From Sinorhizobium fredii USDA 257 (GTDB lineage Bacteria > Pseudomonadota > Alphaproteobacteria > Rhizobiales > Rhizobiaceae): 64,000 nt of DNA. The DNA is taken from contig NC_018000.1 of the NCBI RefSeq assembly GCF_000265205.3, forward strand, positions 5,861,001 through 5,925,000. The letters run 5' to 3'. This document shows, piece by piece, positions 46,490-57,015 of the stretch. The notes beneath the pieces are model-generated. The model saw only the letters and a list, made by a program, of their open reading frames with translations, did not search any database and had not been told where the DNA came from. Both the position numbers and the translations under genes were made by a program. The number at the start of each line of letters is the position of its first letter. Position 1 is the first letter of the stretch.

Positions 46490-47695
46490 TTGGGAACTGA
46501 TCTCAATGCCCCCCTTGGCCACGGCCCGAAGAAGAGGCCAGTGCGCAAGCCCGACCCGCGCCGCATGGTCGGCTATGGGTTTCTCGGCATCTTCACGCTT
46601 GCCGTCGCTGGGCTCTCCGGCTGGGCGGCTTTCGCGCCCGATCGCCTGCTCCAAACGGCCGACCCGACCACAAGCGCTGACACGACTTTGGCGTCCGCCG
46701 GGCAAGCCGCGCCTTCCGCCAAACCCGAGGGCGCAGTTCGCTCGCTTCGGCCGAGAGGGGCTCATTCGGGAGCCCATGTCGAGGAAATCCTGACGGATGA
46801 CGGCGCGACGGTTACAAAATTCACGCCGAGGTCGCGCGACGGCGACGGCCCGGCGCTGATCACTGCCGGCCCGATGCGCGGTCAGGATCCTCGCCTGGCG
46901 GCGCTTCCGAACGACGATCTCATCGAAGATACGCCTCAAGGCCGGTTGCCGATCGTCGGTCCGGACGGATTGAGGCCGATGGATCAGTATGCCCGCCCCT
47001 GGTCCGGCGCCCGCGGCACGCGCATCGGCTTGGTCGTCGGTGGTCTCGGCCTCAGCCAGACGGGAACCCAGCGCGCGATCCGCGACTTGTCGCCGGACGT
47101 GACGCTCGCCTTCGCCGCTGGCGGCAACAGCCTGCAACGTTGGATGCAGGATGCGCGGCGCGACGGCCACGAGATCCTCCTGCAAATCCCGATGGAGCCC
47201 TTCGACTATCCGGACAACGACCCGGGGCCGCATGCGCTTCTCATTTCCCGCAGCGCCACGAAAAACCTCGCCGAGTTGCACCGCAGCATGAGCCAGATCA
47301 CCAATTATACCGGCGTCATGAACTATCTCGGCGGCCGGTTTCTCTCCGACACGGATGCACTCGAGCCGGTGATGCGCGACCTCGGCAAGCGCGGTCTGCT
47401 GTTTCTCGACGACGGCACCTCGGCGCAATCGTTGTCCGGAACGCTCTCCGGCGCCTTCGGGGTGCCGCACGGCTTCGCTGATCTGGTCCTCGACGGCGAA
47501 CTCAGCCGCAACGCGATCCTGCGCAAACTCGACGAGCTCGAACGCGTCGCACGGCGCAACGGCAAGGCGATCGGTGTGGCCTCCGCCTTCGACGAAAGCG
47601 TGGCGACGATCGCCGAATGGATGGAAGAGGCCGGCGGGCGCGGCATCGAATTCGTCGGCATTTCGGCCCTCGTCAACGATCCGCAACAAAACTGA
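46490..47695 (+). CDS. Divergent polysaccharide deacetylase family protein
   Basis: A 401-residue membrane-anchored protein: one helix near the N-terminus (MVGYGFLGIFTLAVAGLSGW), an acidic and proline-rich linker (residues about 50-160), then the YibQ-type domain (RIGLVVGGLGLSQTGTQRAI, VTLAFAAGGNSLQRWMQDAR, HEILLQIPMEPFDYP, GVMNYLGGRFLSD). TTG start at 46490. Family members sit near ctpA/EnvC-like genes, suggesting a role in envelope maintenance; the substrate is unknown. Confidence 0.87.
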   Translation: MGTDLNAPLGHGPKKRPVRKPDPRRMVGYGFLGIFTLAVAGLSGWAAFAPDRLLQTADPTTSADTTLASAGQAAPSAKPEGAVRSLRPRGAHSGAHVEEILTDDGATVTKFTPRSRDGDGPALITAGPMRGQDPRLAALPNDDLIEDTPQGRLPIVGPDGLRPMDQYARPWSGARGTRIGLVVGGLGLSQTGTQRAIRDLSPDVTLAFAAGGNSLQRWMQDARRDGHEILLQIPMEPFDYPDNDPGPHALLISRSATKNLAELHRSMSQITNYTGVMNYLGGRFLSDTDALEPVMRDLGKRGLLFLDDGTSAQSLSGTLSGAFGVPHGFADLVLDGELSRNAILRKLDELERVARRNGKAIGVASAFDESVATIAEWMEEAGGRGIEFVGISALVNDPQQN

Positions 47696-47750
47696 TCTAA
47701 GCACGCGAACGGGCTGAACAGCCGGCAGCAACCATGCAGGGAATGGCGAG

Positions 47751-48281
47751 ATGGGTAAAGACAAGGACAAGGTTTTGAGGGCAGAGGACCTTCCTTATCG
47801 GCCGTGCGTCGGCGTCATGGTCCTCAATCACGAGGGGCTTGTCTGGGCCGGGCATCGGCTCGCCGTCGGCAATTCGGAATATGACGGCTCGCCGGAGCTC
47901 TGGCAGATGCCGCAGGGCGGCATCGACAAGGGCGAGGATCCGCTCGAAGCCGCCTATCGCGAACTCTACGAGGAAACCGGCATGCGCAGCGTTTCGCTGC
48001 TTGCCGAGGCGCCCGGCTGGATCAACTACGACCTGCCGGAGCACCTGATCGGCATTGGCCTCAAGGGCAAGTATCGCGGCCAGACACAGCGCTGGTACGC
48101 CTTCCGTTTCGAGGGTGACGAAAGCGAGATCGCCATCGACCCGCCGCCGGATGGCCATGATCCCGAATTCGACGCCTGGGAATGGAAGCCGATGCGCGAG
48201 CTGCCGAACCTGATCGTGCCGTTCAAGCGCAAGGCCTATGAGGAGGTCGTCGCGGCCTTCGCGCATCTGGCGGGTAGGTAA
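47751..48281 (+). CDS. rppH: RNA pyrophosphohydrolase
   Basis: Nudix hydrolase that removes pyrophosphate from mRNA 5' ends and triggers decay; in Bartonella the homologue is IalA. 176 residues: [40 protein letters not shown] followed by ELYEETGM (complete Nudix box GX5EX7REUXEEXGU), [12 protein letters not shown] and [12 protein letters not shown] at 47751 follows GGGAATGGCGAG. Confidence 0.94.
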   Translation: MGKDKDKVLRAEDLPYRPCVGVMVLNHEGLVWAGHRLAVGNSEYDGSPELWQMPQGGIDKGEDPLEAAYRELYEETGMRSVSLLAEAPGWINYDLPEHLIGIGLKGKYRGQTQRWYAFRFEGDESEIAIDPPPDGHDPEFDAWEWKPMRELPNLIVPFKRKAYEEVVAAFAHLAGR

Positions 48282-48351
48282 GTCATCCCGCATTCCGCTG
48301 CCGGGCCATCTCCCCGCAGGTGGAACCAGAAAACGCAACCCGCCTTTTCAT

Positions 48352-48390
48352 CGGTGAAAAAAAGTGCCGCGCGTTCGCAACGCGCGGCGC
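48352..48390 (-). terminator. Rho-independent terminator of the bfd-bfr unit
   Basis: On the minus strand GCCGCGCG and CGCGCGGC form an 8-bp stem around a 7-base loop, followed by a run of seven or more T. It lies about 20 bp past the bfr stop. Confidence 0.82.
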
Positions 48391-48411
48391 TCCGTTGAGA
48401 TCGAGCCGATA

Positions 48412-48897
48412 TTACTCGGCTTCGTTGGCCGGGGCGGCGTTGAGCTGCCCGTATTTCTCCTCGCCAATCGTGTCGAGCAGCTGGAGCTGCGACTCGAGGA
48501 AGTCGATATGGCCCTCCTCGTCTGCGAGCAGTTCCTCGAAGAGCTTCATCGAGACATAGTCGCCAGCCGCGTGACAGACATCGCGGGAATTCTTGTAGGC
48601 CGTGCGGGCGTCGTATTCGCCGGCGAGATCGGCCTTGAGCACTTCCTTGACATTCTGACCGATGCGCAACGGTGCGACCGTCTGCAGGTTCGGATGGCCT
48701 TCGAGGAAGATGATGCGTGCGATGAGTTTATCGGCGTGGTGCATTTCCTCGATGGATTCCTCACGCTCCTTCTTGGCGAGCAGCGTGTGGCCCCAGTCTT
48801 CGAGAAGGCGGTAATGCACCCAGTACTGGTTTACGGCACCGAGTTCGAGAAAGAGCGCTTCGTTAAGCTGCTCGATGACCTTTGCGTCGCCTTTCAA
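48412..48897 (-). CDS. bfr: Bacterioferritin
   Basis: Haem-containing iron storage protein, 161 residues in a four-helix bundle that assembles as 24-mers. Ferroxidase ligands appear in [37 protein letters not shown] (Met as haem ligand, plus Glu/His) and [13 protein letters not shown] and [16 protein letters not shown]. It overlaps bfd by 35 bp, so the two are translationally linked. Confidence 0.96.
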   Translation of the reverse strand: MKGDAKVIEQLNEALFLELGAVNQYWVHYRLLEDWGHTLLAKKEREESIEEMHHADKLIARIIFLEGHPNLQTVAPLRIGQNVKEVLKADLAGEYDARTAYKNSRDVCHAAGDYVSMKLFEELLADEEGHIDFLESQLQLLDTIGEEKYGQLNAAPANEAE

Positions 48898-49174
48898 GAT
48901 CCGCCCTCCGGTTTTCTTCGTGGAATTGTTTTAGGCGGGTCATGAAATCAAATAACTCGGCATCCGTCGAGTCGCGACGGGCGTGATATTGCTCGGTGGT
49001 ACGGATGATGATGTCGACGACATTGGGAAAACAGCCGCAGCAGCGGCCGCGCTTTTCCATCGCGTGATAGACTTTCGCCGGCACGATCAGCTGCCAACAG
49101 TCCTCATCGAGGAGGCCGATGATCGTATCCTCGATCTCTTCTTCGGTGATGAAATTGCAGCTGCAAACCAACAT
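48863..49174 (-). CDS. bfd: Bacterioferritin-associated ferredoxin
   Basis: A 103-residue [2Fe-2S] protein that reduces the haem of bacterioferritin to release iron. The four-cysteine set is CSC near residue 4-6 and CCGC near 45-48 ([16 protein letters not shown]). The C-terminal 40 residues are an extra charged helix beyond the usual Bfd (about 64). It heads the bfd-bfr unit behind an Irr-type box. Confidence 0.9.
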   Translation of the reverse strand: MLVCSCNFITEEEIEDTIIGLLDEDCWQLIVPAKVYHAMEKRGRCCGCFPNVVDIIIRTTEQYHARRDSTDAELFDFMTRLKQFHEENRRADLERRRKGHRAA

Positions 49175-49275
49175 TTCGCCTTGCCTGTCACACGCAACAT
49201 CCTGATTTTGCGATAAAGCAAAAGAGGATATTTGCCGTCAACAAAAAACTCCTCTCCATAAAGTTGCGAAGCATA

Positions 49276-49290
49276 TTAGAGCGGTTCTAA
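49276..49290. promoter_or_regulatory. Candidate Irr box (ICE motif) upstream of bfd
   Basis: TTAGAGCGGTTCTAA is an inverted repeat (TTAGA-N5-TCTAA) close to the rhizobial iron control element TTTAGAA-N3-TTCTAAA. It lies about 100 bp upstream of the bfd start. Irr represses iron-storage genes under iron limitation in these bacteria; binding here is inferred. Confidence 0.6.
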
Positions 49291-49467
49291 TCTTGAGAAA
49301 AAAGTTCGCGTTTTCATTAGATTAGGCGATTCTAAGGCGAGGATTTTTCTCCCATGGCTTGCAAATTATATGTAGGGCAGCCTGCGACATTTTTACACAG
49401 GCAATTCCGGAGGCAAAAGTTGTGGGTGAATCGACGATGCAACGATCGTCGGTAGTTGACGGGAGGC

Positions 49468-52400
49468 TCAATGGAAATTGCGTCCCTTCGGCATGACCTC
49501 GGCCACCTCGCTCCCCGCCTCCGAAGCTTTCGGCCCCTCGTGCGCAGGCGGGGCCAGACGCATTTGCCGGAGTGCCTTCTTGTCGCGGGCATCCGCAGTC
49601 GGCCGCAGCGCCTCATCGGCCCGATCATTGGCTCCGAAACGCCTGGCCTCGTTGCGCAGGAGACCGAGCATCGGCGTCATGTCTTCCATATACTCGGCGA
49701 CCACATGGATGACGCCGCTTTCGCTCTGTAAGCGGCCGCGCACCTTCACGAGCCGCGATCCCATGACCTGCCGCCGGTATGTCTGGAACGTCTTTTCCCA
49801 GACGATGATGTTGGCGACACCGGTTTCGTCCTCGATCGTCATGAAGATGACGCCGTTGGCGGAGCCCGGCCGCTGGCGGACGAGCACGAGGCCTGCCACC
49901 GTCACCCGTCTTCCGGCCGGGGTCCTTGCAAGGTCACGGCTGGAAAGGATGCCCATGCGCGCGAAATCCTCCCGCATGAAGGAAACCGGATGCGCCTTCA
50001 GGGAAAGCGTCAGGTACCGATAGTCATGGATGACATGCTCGCCCGCGGGCATGGCCGGCAGGGCGACCGCCGGTTCGACCTGCAAGTCCGCCGAGCCCGC
50101 TCGGTCGAAAAGCGGCAGGCGCTCGACCGCCGACTGCTCGTTGAGCGCCTTCACCGCCCAGAGTGCTCTTCGCCGATCGAGTCCGATGGAGCGGAAGGCA
50201 TCCGCATCCGCCAGGCGCTCCAGCACGGCCCGGGACAGGCCGGAACGGATCCAGAGATCGTGGACGGAACCATATCCCTCGCCGCGACGCGCCACGAGCG
50301 CCTCCATATCCGGTTGCCGCACCCCCTTGACCAGCCGAAACCCCAGCCGCACCGCCTTCCTTGATTGGATGACATCCCGCATATCGGCATGACGCGGATC
50401 GATCGCCTCCTTGTGGAACATCCCATCGCCTTCGAGCAGGGCATCCCAGTCCGAGTGGTTGACGTCGACCGGCAGCATCCTGACCCCGTGTTCGCGGGCA
50501 TCGCGCACGAGCTGGGCGGGCGCATAGAAGCCCATCGGCTGCGAATTCAGCAGCGCGGCGCAGAAGACATCCGGGTAGTAGGCTTTGAACCAGGAGGAGG
50601 CATAGACGAGGGAGGCGAAGGAGGCGGCATGGCTCTCGGGAAAGCCATATTCGCCGAAGCCCTTGATCTGGTTGAAGCAACGTTCGGCGAACTCCCTGTC
50701 ATAGCCGTTCCTGACCATGCCATCGATCATCTTCCGTTCGAAAGTATGGATCGTGCCGGTCCTCTTGAAGGTCGCCATGGCGCGGCGCAGGCGATCGGCT
50801 TCGCTGGGCGAGAAGCCTGCAGCGGTGATGGCGATCTGCATCGCCTGTTCCTGGAACAGCGGCACGCCCAGCGTCCTTTCCAGCACCGCCTTCAATTCCG
50901 GACTCGGATAGTCGACCGCCTCTCCCCGGCGCTGCGCCTCGCGCCGCTTCAGATAGGGATGCACCATGTTGCCCTGGATGGGGCCGGGCCGGACGATCGC
51001 GACCTCGATCACCAGATCGTACATTTCGCGTGGGCGTAGGCGCGGCAGCATGCTCATCTGCGCCCGGCTTTCGATCTGGAACACCCCCACCGTATCGGCG
51101 CGGCAGATCATGTCGTAAACGGCTTCTCGCTGATCCTGGTAGAGTTCGGCGAGCGTTTTTCGTTCACCGTAATGGGCCTCCAGGAACTTGAAGGCCCTGG
51201 CGAGGCAGGTCAGCATGCCGAGCGCCAGCACATCGACCTTGAGGATCTTCAACTGGTCGAGATCGTCCTTGTCCCATTCGATCATGTAGCGGTCGGGCAT
51301 GGCCGTGTTCATGATCGGCACGACCTCGTCGAGCCTGTCGCGGGTGATGACGAAGCCGCCGACATGCTGGGAGAGATGCCGCGGGAAATTCATGAGAAGG
51401 CTGGCATAGGCAAGAACGCGTCTGGTGAGCGGATCCGCCACGTCGAGGCCCGCCCCCTTGGCCTGATCTTCGGTGAAGGGCGAAGTTCCCCAGCCCCAGA
51501 TCGAACTGACGAGAGCGGATTGCACATCCTCCGACAGGCCAAAGGCCTTGGCGACCTCGCGCCCGGCCGAACGCGAGCGATAGCTGATCACCGCGGCGGT
51601 GAGCCCGGCATGCTCCTTGCCATAGGTCCGGTAGATATATTGGATGACCTCCTCGCGCCGCTCGTGCTCGAAGTCGACATCGATATCGGGCGGCTCGTCG
51701 CGGTCGCGCGACAGGAAGCGGTCGAACAGCAGCGTGAACTTCTGCGGATCGACATCGGTGATGCCGAGACAGAAACAGACCGAGGAATTGGCCGCAGACC
51801 CCCGCCCCTGACAGAGAATGTTCACGCTGCGGGCAAATTTCACCAGCTTGTGCACGGTCAGGAAATAGGGCTCGTATTTCTTGTCGTGAATGAGTTCGAG
51901 TTCGTACTCGATCTGCCGCTGGACCTTTTCCGGCACGCCCGTCGGGTAACGCTCCAGCGCGCCTTTCGCGACCAGCCTTCGCAAGCTTTCAGCCGGCGTC
52001 TCGCCTTCGGCGTTTTCGTCCGGATATTGGTGGCTGAGTTCGTCGAGGCTGAAGGAAAGCCGCTTGAAGAATTTGCCAGCATTGGCGATCGCTTCGGGAT
52101 AGTCGCGGAAAAGCCGTGCCATCTCCTTCGGGCCCTTCAGGTGCCTTTCGGCGTTCTTCTGGAGGAGGAAGCCGGCGCTGGCGATCGTCACATGTTCGCG
52201 AATGGCGGTTACGACATCCGCAAGCGGCCTGTAATGCGGATCGTGATAGAGCGCGTCATTGGTGGCCAGAAGCCGGACATCCAGGCTCCTGGCGACTGCG
52301 GCGAGGACGGCGAAGTCATGCCGGTCGAAACCGTCATAACGGGGCGCCAGACCAAGATAGAGCCGGTTGCCTACATGCTCCTGCAATTTTTCGAGAAGCG

Positions 52401-52821
52401 TGCGCATGGCTTCCGGCTGCGGCCGACCCTCGCCCGGCATGACGATCAGGAGAAGCTCCTCCTGCCATTCGAGGAGATCGGCGAGATAAAGCGTGCAATC
52501 GCCCTTCTTCGAGCGCAGATTGCCGGTGCTGAGCAGACGGCAAAGATGCCCCCAACCCGACCTGTTTCGGGGATAGGCGAGAATATCCGGCGTGCCGTCG
52601 GCAAAAACCAGGCGGGCCCCCGGCTGGAAAGGGTAACCCTCCACTTTCGCCTTGCCATGGGCACGGACGACACCGGCCACGCTGTTGCGATCGGCGATGC
52701 CGAGACCCGAAAGCCCGGCCTTCCTGGCAAAGACGATCATCTCCTCGGCCGGCGCCGCCCCCTCGAGGAAGGAGAAATTCGTGCGCGCCCCAAGCTCGTA
52801 GAAGATCGGCTCCTCGCTCAT
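49468..52821 (-). CDS. dnaE2: Error-prone DNA polymerase III alpha subunit DnaE2 (ImuC)
   Basis: The 1117-residue translesion polymerase of the ImuABC mutasome. PHP domain at the start ([20 protein letters not shown]), catalytic block [36 protein letters not shown], and [22 protein letters not shown] in the finger region, then an OB domain ([20 protein letters not shown]). The start at 52821 overlaps the imuB stop (ATGA). It is SOS-regulated with the cassette. Confidence 0.96.
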   Translation of the reverse strand: MSEEPIFYELGARTNFSFLEGAAPAEEMIVFARKAGLSGLGIADRNSVAGVVRAHGKAKVEGYPFQPGARLVFADGTPDILAYPRNRSGWGHLCRLLSTGNLRSKKGDCTLYLADLLEWQEELLLIVMPGEGRPQPEAMRTLLEKLQEHVGNRLYLGLAPRYDGFDRHDFAVLAAVARSLDVRLLATNDALYHDPHYRPLADVVTAIREHVTIASAGFLLQKNAERHLKGPKEMARLFRDYPEAIANAGKFFKRLSFSLDELSHQYPDENAEGETPAESLRRLVAKGALERYPTGVPEKVQRQIEYELELIHDKKYEPYFLTVHKLVKFARSVNILCQGRGSAANSSVCFCLGITDVDPQKFTLLFDRFLSRDRDEPPDIDVDFEHERREEVIQYIYRTYGKEHAGLTAAVISYRSRSAGREVAKAFGLSEDVQSALVSSIWGWGTSPFTEDQAKGAGLDVADPLTRRVLAYASLLMNFPRHLSQHVGGFVITRDRLDEVVPIMNTAMPDRYMIEWDKDDLDQLKILKVDVLALGMLTCLARAFKFLEAHYGERKTLAELYQDQREAVYDMICRADTVGVFQIESRAQMSMLPRLRPREMYDLVIEVAIVRPGPIQGNMVHPYLKRREAQRRGEAVDYPSPELKAVLERTLGVPLFQEQAMQIAITAAGFSPSEADRLRRAMATFKRTGTIHTFERKMIDGMVRNGYDREFAERCFNQIKGFGEYGFPESHAASFASLVYASSWFKAYYPDVFCAALLNSQPMGFYAPAQLVRDAREHGVRMLPVDVNHSDWDALLEGDGMFHKEAIDPRHADMRDVIQSRKAVRLGFRLVKGVRQPDMEALVARRGEGYGSVHDLWIRSGLSRAVLERLADADAFRSIGLDRRRALWAVKALNEQSAVERLPLFDRAGSADLQVEPAVALPAMPAGEHVIHDYRYLTLSLKAHPVSFMREDFARMGILSSRDLARTPAGRRVTVAGLVLVRQRPGSANGVIFMTIEDETGVANIIVWEKTFQTYRRQVMGSRLVKVRGRLQSESGVIHVVAEYMEDMTPMLGLLRNEARRFGANDRADEALRPTADARDKKALRQMRLAPPAHEGPKASEAGSEVAEVMPKGRNFH

Positions 52822-54446
52822 GCGAACACTCCGTGCATGAACCATCGGGCCGCGGCGACTTCCCTTCCGTAGAGGCCTTCGCGGAACAGCCAGAAGCGGC
52901 GGCCCTGCTGATCCTCGACCCGGAAATAGTCGCGGGTCGGATGCCCCTCGCCGTCGATCCACCATTCGGCGGCGATCCGCTCCGGACCCTCGGCGCGGGC
53001 GACGCGATACTGGGTCTTGCGCCAGTTGAAGCTGCGCGGGGCGCCGTCCGGAACCTCGGCCGTCGCCTCCACCAGTTCGGGATAGCTGAAAATCCGAAGC
53101 GGGCGGTTTTCAGGAAAAGGCCGGCCTGCAAAAAACTTGTCGTCAGAGGCAGGGGACCCCATCACCGCCGCCACATCCCGAACGGCGGCAAACCCGCCCG
53201 CCCGTTCCGGCAGGTGGCTTTCGGCCAGGCTCGCCTGCATCAGGCAATCGGGACCGAAACGGGCGGAAACCTTGTCGATGAAGGCGGCAAGCGGCTGGCT
53301 TTCCTCGGGCACGCCGGAAAAATCCTGCTGTGCCGGATCGAGCCTTTCGCTGCGCAAAACCGCGAGCCTCAGGATTTCGAAACCATATCCGGCATCGAGA
53401 TCGTCATGAAGCGCCTGCAGCCGTTCGCGAAAGAGCGCCGCAATGCGATCGGCATCATTCAACGGGATGGCCGCATGCGCCCGGACGCGGAACACCCGTC
53501 CATCGACGCGAAACAGGAGGAGTTCGAACAGCCGCCCGCCTTCGCCATGCCGCTCCAGCGAGGCGCGGACGTCCTTGGCAAGGTGCCGTGCCAGTTCGAG
53601 AATGTATTCCTCGTCCATAAGCGGCTCGGCGAGCCGGCGCTCGGCGGAAAAGCTCGGCACCGGCAGGCGGGGCGATAAAGGTTCGTCCGCCTCGCCTCTC
53701 GCCTGGTCGAGCTTGAGGAGAAGAAGGGAGCCGAAGCGGCGGGCGAGCGGCGCGCGCGGCGCTTCGAGAAGATCGCCGATCTGCTTCAGCCCGACCCGTT
53801 CGAGCGCGGCGGCGGTTTCCGCCGGCAGGCGCAGCGCAGCGACCGGCAAAGGGGCAAGAACCCGGTCGGCCTCTCCCGGTTCGATGACGTCGGCACTGCC
53901 ATAGCGGGCAACCGCCCAGGAAAGGCCAGCAGCGGAGGAGACGGTCGCCCGCGCTTCGACGCCGAGCGAAAAAAGCCGGGACAAGACGTCGCTGACGAGC
54001 CCCTTCTCGCCGCCATGCAGATGAGCACAGCCGGTGATATCGAGGAACAGGCCGTCCTTTCCATCGAGCGCGACGAGCGGCGTATAGCGGTCGCACCAAT
54101 CGGCAAGCCCTTCCAGGAAGGCCTGGTCCGCCGCCGGATCGGCGGCGATCACGTCGAGCGCCGGACACATGGCGCGAGCCTCCGCAGCCCCCTGGCCGCG
54201 CTTCAGGCCGATGCACTCGGCAAGCGTGTCGAGCGCGACGAGGCGCATGGCATTGTCGACCTTGGCGGCAAAAGCCACCGGCGGATGATCAGGACGCCCG
54301 CGCGAAAGCCAGGAGGCGCCCCAGCGGCTGCGTGCGATGCGATCGGCCGGCAGATGCGGAAAGTGGATCGACAGGATTCTCTGGCTGTCCGTGGGCTTGA
54401 AGAGCGGCGCTCCGGCGCTCGTCGAGGGGGTAGAAGCGGCGGTCAT
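52818..54446 (-). CDS. imuB: ImuB, Y-family polymerase-like mutasome protein
   Basis: A 542-residue inactive Y-family protein that links DnaE2 to the beta clamp. Y-family fold is seen in [39 protein letters not shown] (the catalytic acidic pair of active enzymes is replaced) and [21 protein letters not shown]. The C-terminal part has the ImuB-specific region ([39 protein letters not shown]). The start at 54446 lies inside the end of imuA, an overlap of about 158 bp. Confidence 0.93.
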   Translation of the reverse strand: MTAASTPSTSAGAPLFKPTDSQRILSIHFPHLPADRIARSRWGASWLSRGRPDHPPVAFAAKVDNAMRLVALDTLAECIGLKRGQGAAEARAMCPALDVIAADPAADQAFLEGLADWCDRYTPLVALDGKDGLFLDITGCAHLHGGEKGLVSDVLSRLFSLGVEARATVSSAAGLSWAVARYGSADVIEPGEADRVLAPLPVAALRLPAETAAALERVGLKQIGDLLEAPRAPLARRFGSLLLLKLDQARGEADEPLSPRLPVPSFSAERRLAEPLMDEEYILELARHLAKDVRASLERHGEGGRLFELLLFRVDGRVFRVRAHAAIPLNDADRIAALFRERLQALHDDLDAGYGFEILRLAVLRSERLDPAQQDFSGVPEESQPLAAFIDKVSARFGPDCLMQASLAESHLPERAGGFAAVRDVAAVMGSPASDDKFFAGRPFPENRPLRIFSYPELVEATAEVPDGAPRSFNWRKTQYRVARAEGPERIAAEWWIDGEGHPTRDYFRVEDQQGRRFWLFREGLYGREVAAARWFMHGVFA

Positions 54447-55242
54447 GGGCGTTCCATTCCAGAAAAATGCCGGCAGAGCCGTAAGCCCTGCTTTTTTCGA
54501 CATGGAGGTGAAAGGCGGGATGATCGAAGCTGCCGCAAAGCACCGAACCATCGGGGAGAGGACGTTCGCCGGCCGGCGCCGGCTTGATCTGGAACCGGAA
54601 GAAGGCGCTGCTCGCCTCCTCCTCGCCCGCCTGGCGGAGGAGAAGGAGAGGCACGCCGCCGGCCCGGGCCCGGACATGCAGGCGCCGGCTCTCGCTCAAG
54701 GCGAGGCTGGCGGGATTGCCGCGGATTTCCAGAATGACCGCGGCGAAGACCGGCACCGAAAGTGCTGTTTCGGTAACCCACAGCGCATCCTTGACGGTGC
54801 GCACTGAGACGAAGAGGAAGCGCTCCGGGTCGAGCCCGTAGGACTTGAGGCCGGGCGCATAGAGCTGCCCCGCCTCGCGGGAAGCAAGCGCCTGGCTGAT
54901 CCAGAGCACCGGGGCGAGATGGCCTTTCTCCTTCCTTTCCCGTTGATAAAGCACCGCAAGCGCCGCCACGAAGCCGGCGGCCGCGCCCGCATCGCGGGTT
55001 TCGGCATTGCGGATTTCCATCAGGCCTTCGAGCGGCAGCCCGCCCTTGAGGACATCGTCGAGCGGCGCAATCCCGAGCGGCAGGACCTTGCGATGCAAGG
55101 TTCCTTCCCTGCCGCGCCGAAAGCCGGCGGCATCGGCCGCCTTGGCGGTCCGCACAATTCCAGGCAAGTTGCAATTTTCAATCCGTGATATGGTGTCACG
55201 AAGGGAAAGAATGGTTTGCCGTTGCACGGCGTTCTCGGCCAT
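54289..55242 (-). CDS. imuA: ImuA, RecA-like mutasome protein
   Basis: A 317-residue RecA-fold protein of the ImuABC translesion system. VLPLGIAPLDDVLKGGLP and LMEIRNAETRDAGAAAGFVA are at the nucleotide-binding region, where the Walker lysine is not evident; VLWISQALASREAGQLYAPG follows. The start at 55242 has GGGAGG upstream; a TTG 9 bp before is rejected. A LexA box lies 23 bp upstream. Confidence 0.92.
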   Translation of the reverse strand: MAENAVQRQTILSLRDTISRIENCNLPGIVRTAKAADAAGFRRGREGTLHRKVLPLGIAPLDDVLKGGLPLEGLMEIRNAETRDAGAAAGFVAALAVLYQRERKEKGHLAPVLWISQALASREAGQLYAPGLKSYGLDPERFLFVSVRTVKDALWVTETALSVPVFAAVILEIRGNPASLALSESRRLHVRARAGGVPLLLLRQAGEEEASSAFFRFQIKPAPAGERPLPDGSVLCGSFDHPAFHLHVEKSRAYGSAGIFLEWNAHDRRFYPLDERRSAALQAHGQPENPVDPLSASAGRSHRTQPLGRLLAFARAS

Positions 55243-55264
55243 GACGGTCAACCTCCCATCAAAT

Positions 55265-55279
55265 GTTCATGTTATGTTC
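55265..55279. promoter_or_regulatory. LexA (SOS) box upstream of imuA
   Basis: GTTCATGTTATGTTC matches exactly the alphaproteobacterial LexA consensus GTTC-N7-GTTC, placed 23 bp before the imuA ATG. It should control the imuA-imuB-dnaE2 operon. Confidence 0.85.
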
Positions 55280-55412
55280 TTATGGATTCCAGAGCCTGGG
55301 GGAAGAGTCAACAGCAAAGGATAAGAATTTATTCCTCATCCCTGCTCGAACAGAATTCAACACTCGAAAAACAAACGAGAAATCGCTATATGAGGGGCAA
55401 TAAGGAGTGCCT

Positions 55413-55847
55413 ATGGCCCGCATTGACCAGACCGAGGATTGGCGGGAACGCCACGCACCGACGCTTACCACATTCGAACAGCTTGCGTTTGAAGCCTTTA
55501 GCCACCTGCCGCAAGAATTCCGCAAGCTGACGACGGACCTCATCATCGAAGTTGCCGATTTTCCAAGCGACGACGTCTTCGAAGACATGGCGCTCGAGAC
55601 GCCTTTCGACCTTCTCGGCCTGTTCGAAGGCCGCGGCATCGGTGAACGCTTTACCATGGAGACCGGCCAGTTCCCGAACCGGATCACGCTCTACCGCCGT
55701 CCGATCCTCGACTACTGGGCGGAGAACGAGGAGACCCTGGGCGACATCATCACCCATGTGCTGATCCACGAGATCGGCCACCATTTCGGTCTTTCCGACG
55801 ACGACATGGAACGGATCGAGGCCAGCGTCGAGCACGTCGGCGGGTAG
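55413..55847 (+). CDS. Zincin-like metallopeptidase family protein
   Basis: A 144-residue soluble protein with the zinc motif HEIGHHFGLSD (HExxHxxGxxD) near the C-terminus, plus PFDLLGLFEGRGIGER and NRITLYRRPILDYW. This is the small zincin_1 (DUF1025-like) family. Some resemble immunity- or stress-type peptidases; the physiological role is unknown. ATG at 55413 follows AAGGAG; a GTG 6 bp upstream is possible. Confidence 0.87.
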   Translation: MARIDQTEDWRERHAPTLTTFEQLAFEAFSHLPQEFRKLTTDLIIEVADFPSDDVFEDMALETPFDLLGLFEGRGIGERFTMETGQFPNRITLYRRPILDYWAENEETLGDIITHVLIHEIGHHFGLSDDDMERIEASVEHVGG

Positions 55848-55872
55848 CCTAGCAGCAGCTTTTCCGATCACA

Positions 55873-55985
55873 AATTTGCCCCTCATCCGGCCTGCCGGCC
55901 ACCTTCTCCCCCGCGAGCGGAGCGAAGGAAACCCGTTGCCCGCTCCGAAGTCACCTCCCTCGGGGCGAGGGGTTAGGGGCAGAAT
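55873..55985. repeat. RIME-like intergenic mosaic element
   Basis: Starts TTTGCCCCTCATCCGGCCTG, with CCGGCCACCTTCTCCCCCGCGAG inside, and ends CTCGGGGCGAGGGGTTAGGGGCA: two GC-rich palindromic blocks like RIME1. It lies between the convergent zincin and Trm112-like genes. Boundaries are approximate. Confidence 0.65.
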
Positions 55986-55992
55986 TTCCGCG

Positions 55993-56181
55993 CTAATCCT
56001 CGATCTTGCGCGCCTCCGAGACCAGCATGATCGGCACGCCGTCGCGAATCGGATAGGCAAGCCGCGCCTTTTCCGAGACCAGCTCATGGGCCTCGGCATC
56101 GTAGCGCAGCCGCCCCTTCGTCAGCGGGCAGACGAGCAGTTCGAGGAGTTTCGGATCGACCCTGCTGGCATTTGCGTCCAT
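55993..56181 (-). CDS. Trm112 family protein
   Basis: Small 62-residue protein with [17 protein letters not shown] and [20 protein letters not shown], the Trm112/YcaR fold. In other organisms Trm112 proteins activate methyltransferases. Its start overlaps the LON-domain gene end only slightly upstream (gap of 10 bp), so both are co-transcribed. Confidence 0.92.
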   Translation of the reverse strand: MDANASRVDPKLLELLVCPLTKGRLRYDAEAHELVSEKARLAYPIRDGVPIMLVSEARKIED

Positions 56182-56191
56182 GGCTTCGTCT

Positions 56192-56872
56192 TCACTGCAG
56201 AATGTTGTCGAAATCGCCGAAATTGCGGGCGAGCACGATCTCGGTGATCGCGATCAGCGTTTCGGCGCGCGTCCTGAGATCGGGCGCTTCCAGCAGCGCC
56301 TGTTTCTCCGCCGGCCCATAGGGCGACATCATCGCCATCGAATTGACGAGCGTACGGTTGCTGGCCCGTTCGACGCTTTCCCAGTCCGCTTCCAGCTTGT
56401 TGGCGTCGAGATAGGCGCGGAAGGCGGCGAGCAGCGCCTCGCGATCGACGAGGGCTTCGTCGTCGGGCCCCTCGAGATCGGCCGCAAAGGGGCCGATGCG
56501 GAAACGCCGATAGCCGCGCACGCCGGAAATTTCGGAAAAGAGCCTGTAGCGGCAGACGCCGGTGAGCGACGTGATATAGCGGCCGTCGCCGGTCTCGGCG
56601 AAGGAGGTGATGCGGCCGATGCAGCCGACCTGGCATAGGGCCGGCACCGGCGAGGAATCGATGTCGCTGCGACCTTCGGCAAAGGAGGGTTGGACGATGC
56701 CGATCAGCCGGTCACCGGAGAGCGCGTCGTCGAACATTGCGAGGTAGCGCGGTTCGAAGATATTGAGTGGAAGCTGTGCACCCGGAAGCAGCAGCGCGCC
56801 CGTCAGGGGGAAGACCGGAATTATCTCCGGCAGATCCTTCGGACTGAGATAGCGCGCATTTCCGACATGCAT
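56192..56872 (-). CDS. LON peptidase substrate-binding domain protein
   Basis: The 226-residue protein contains the N-terminal LON domain alone: [60 protein letters not shown] and [13 protein letters not shown]. No ATPase or protease domain follows. The start at 56872 is set by homology ([21 protein letters not shown] region). It is upstream of the Trm112-like gene and downstream of the thioredoxin-domain gene. Role unclear, probably protein quality control. Confidence 0.88.
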   Translation of the reverse strand: MHVGNARYLSPKDLPEIIPVFPLTGALLLPGAQLPLNIFEPRYLAMFDDALSGDRLIGIVQPSFAEGRSDIDSSPVPALCQVGCIGRITSFAETGDGRYITSLTGVCRYRLFSEISGVRGYRRFRIGPFAADLEGPDDEALVDREALLAAFRAYLDANKLEADWESVERASNRTLVNSMAMMSPYGPAEKQALLEAPDLRTRAETLIAITEIVLARNFGDFDNILQ

Positions 56873-57015
56873 TTCCGAATGCCCCTGAAGATCACGGCGT
56901 CCCCGTCGCAGAGCGTGGGCCGCACGCTCAAGAGATGGTGCATCCCTCGAAAATCTCAAGAAGAAAGCTGCGATCGGCGACGCAAAAAGCAGGTCCGCTT
57001 GCTGACGCCAACCGG

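Noticed and set aside
51172..52872. A 566-codon open frame opposite dnaE2
   Set aside because: Shadow of dnaE2 in a GC-rich genome; no domain seen.
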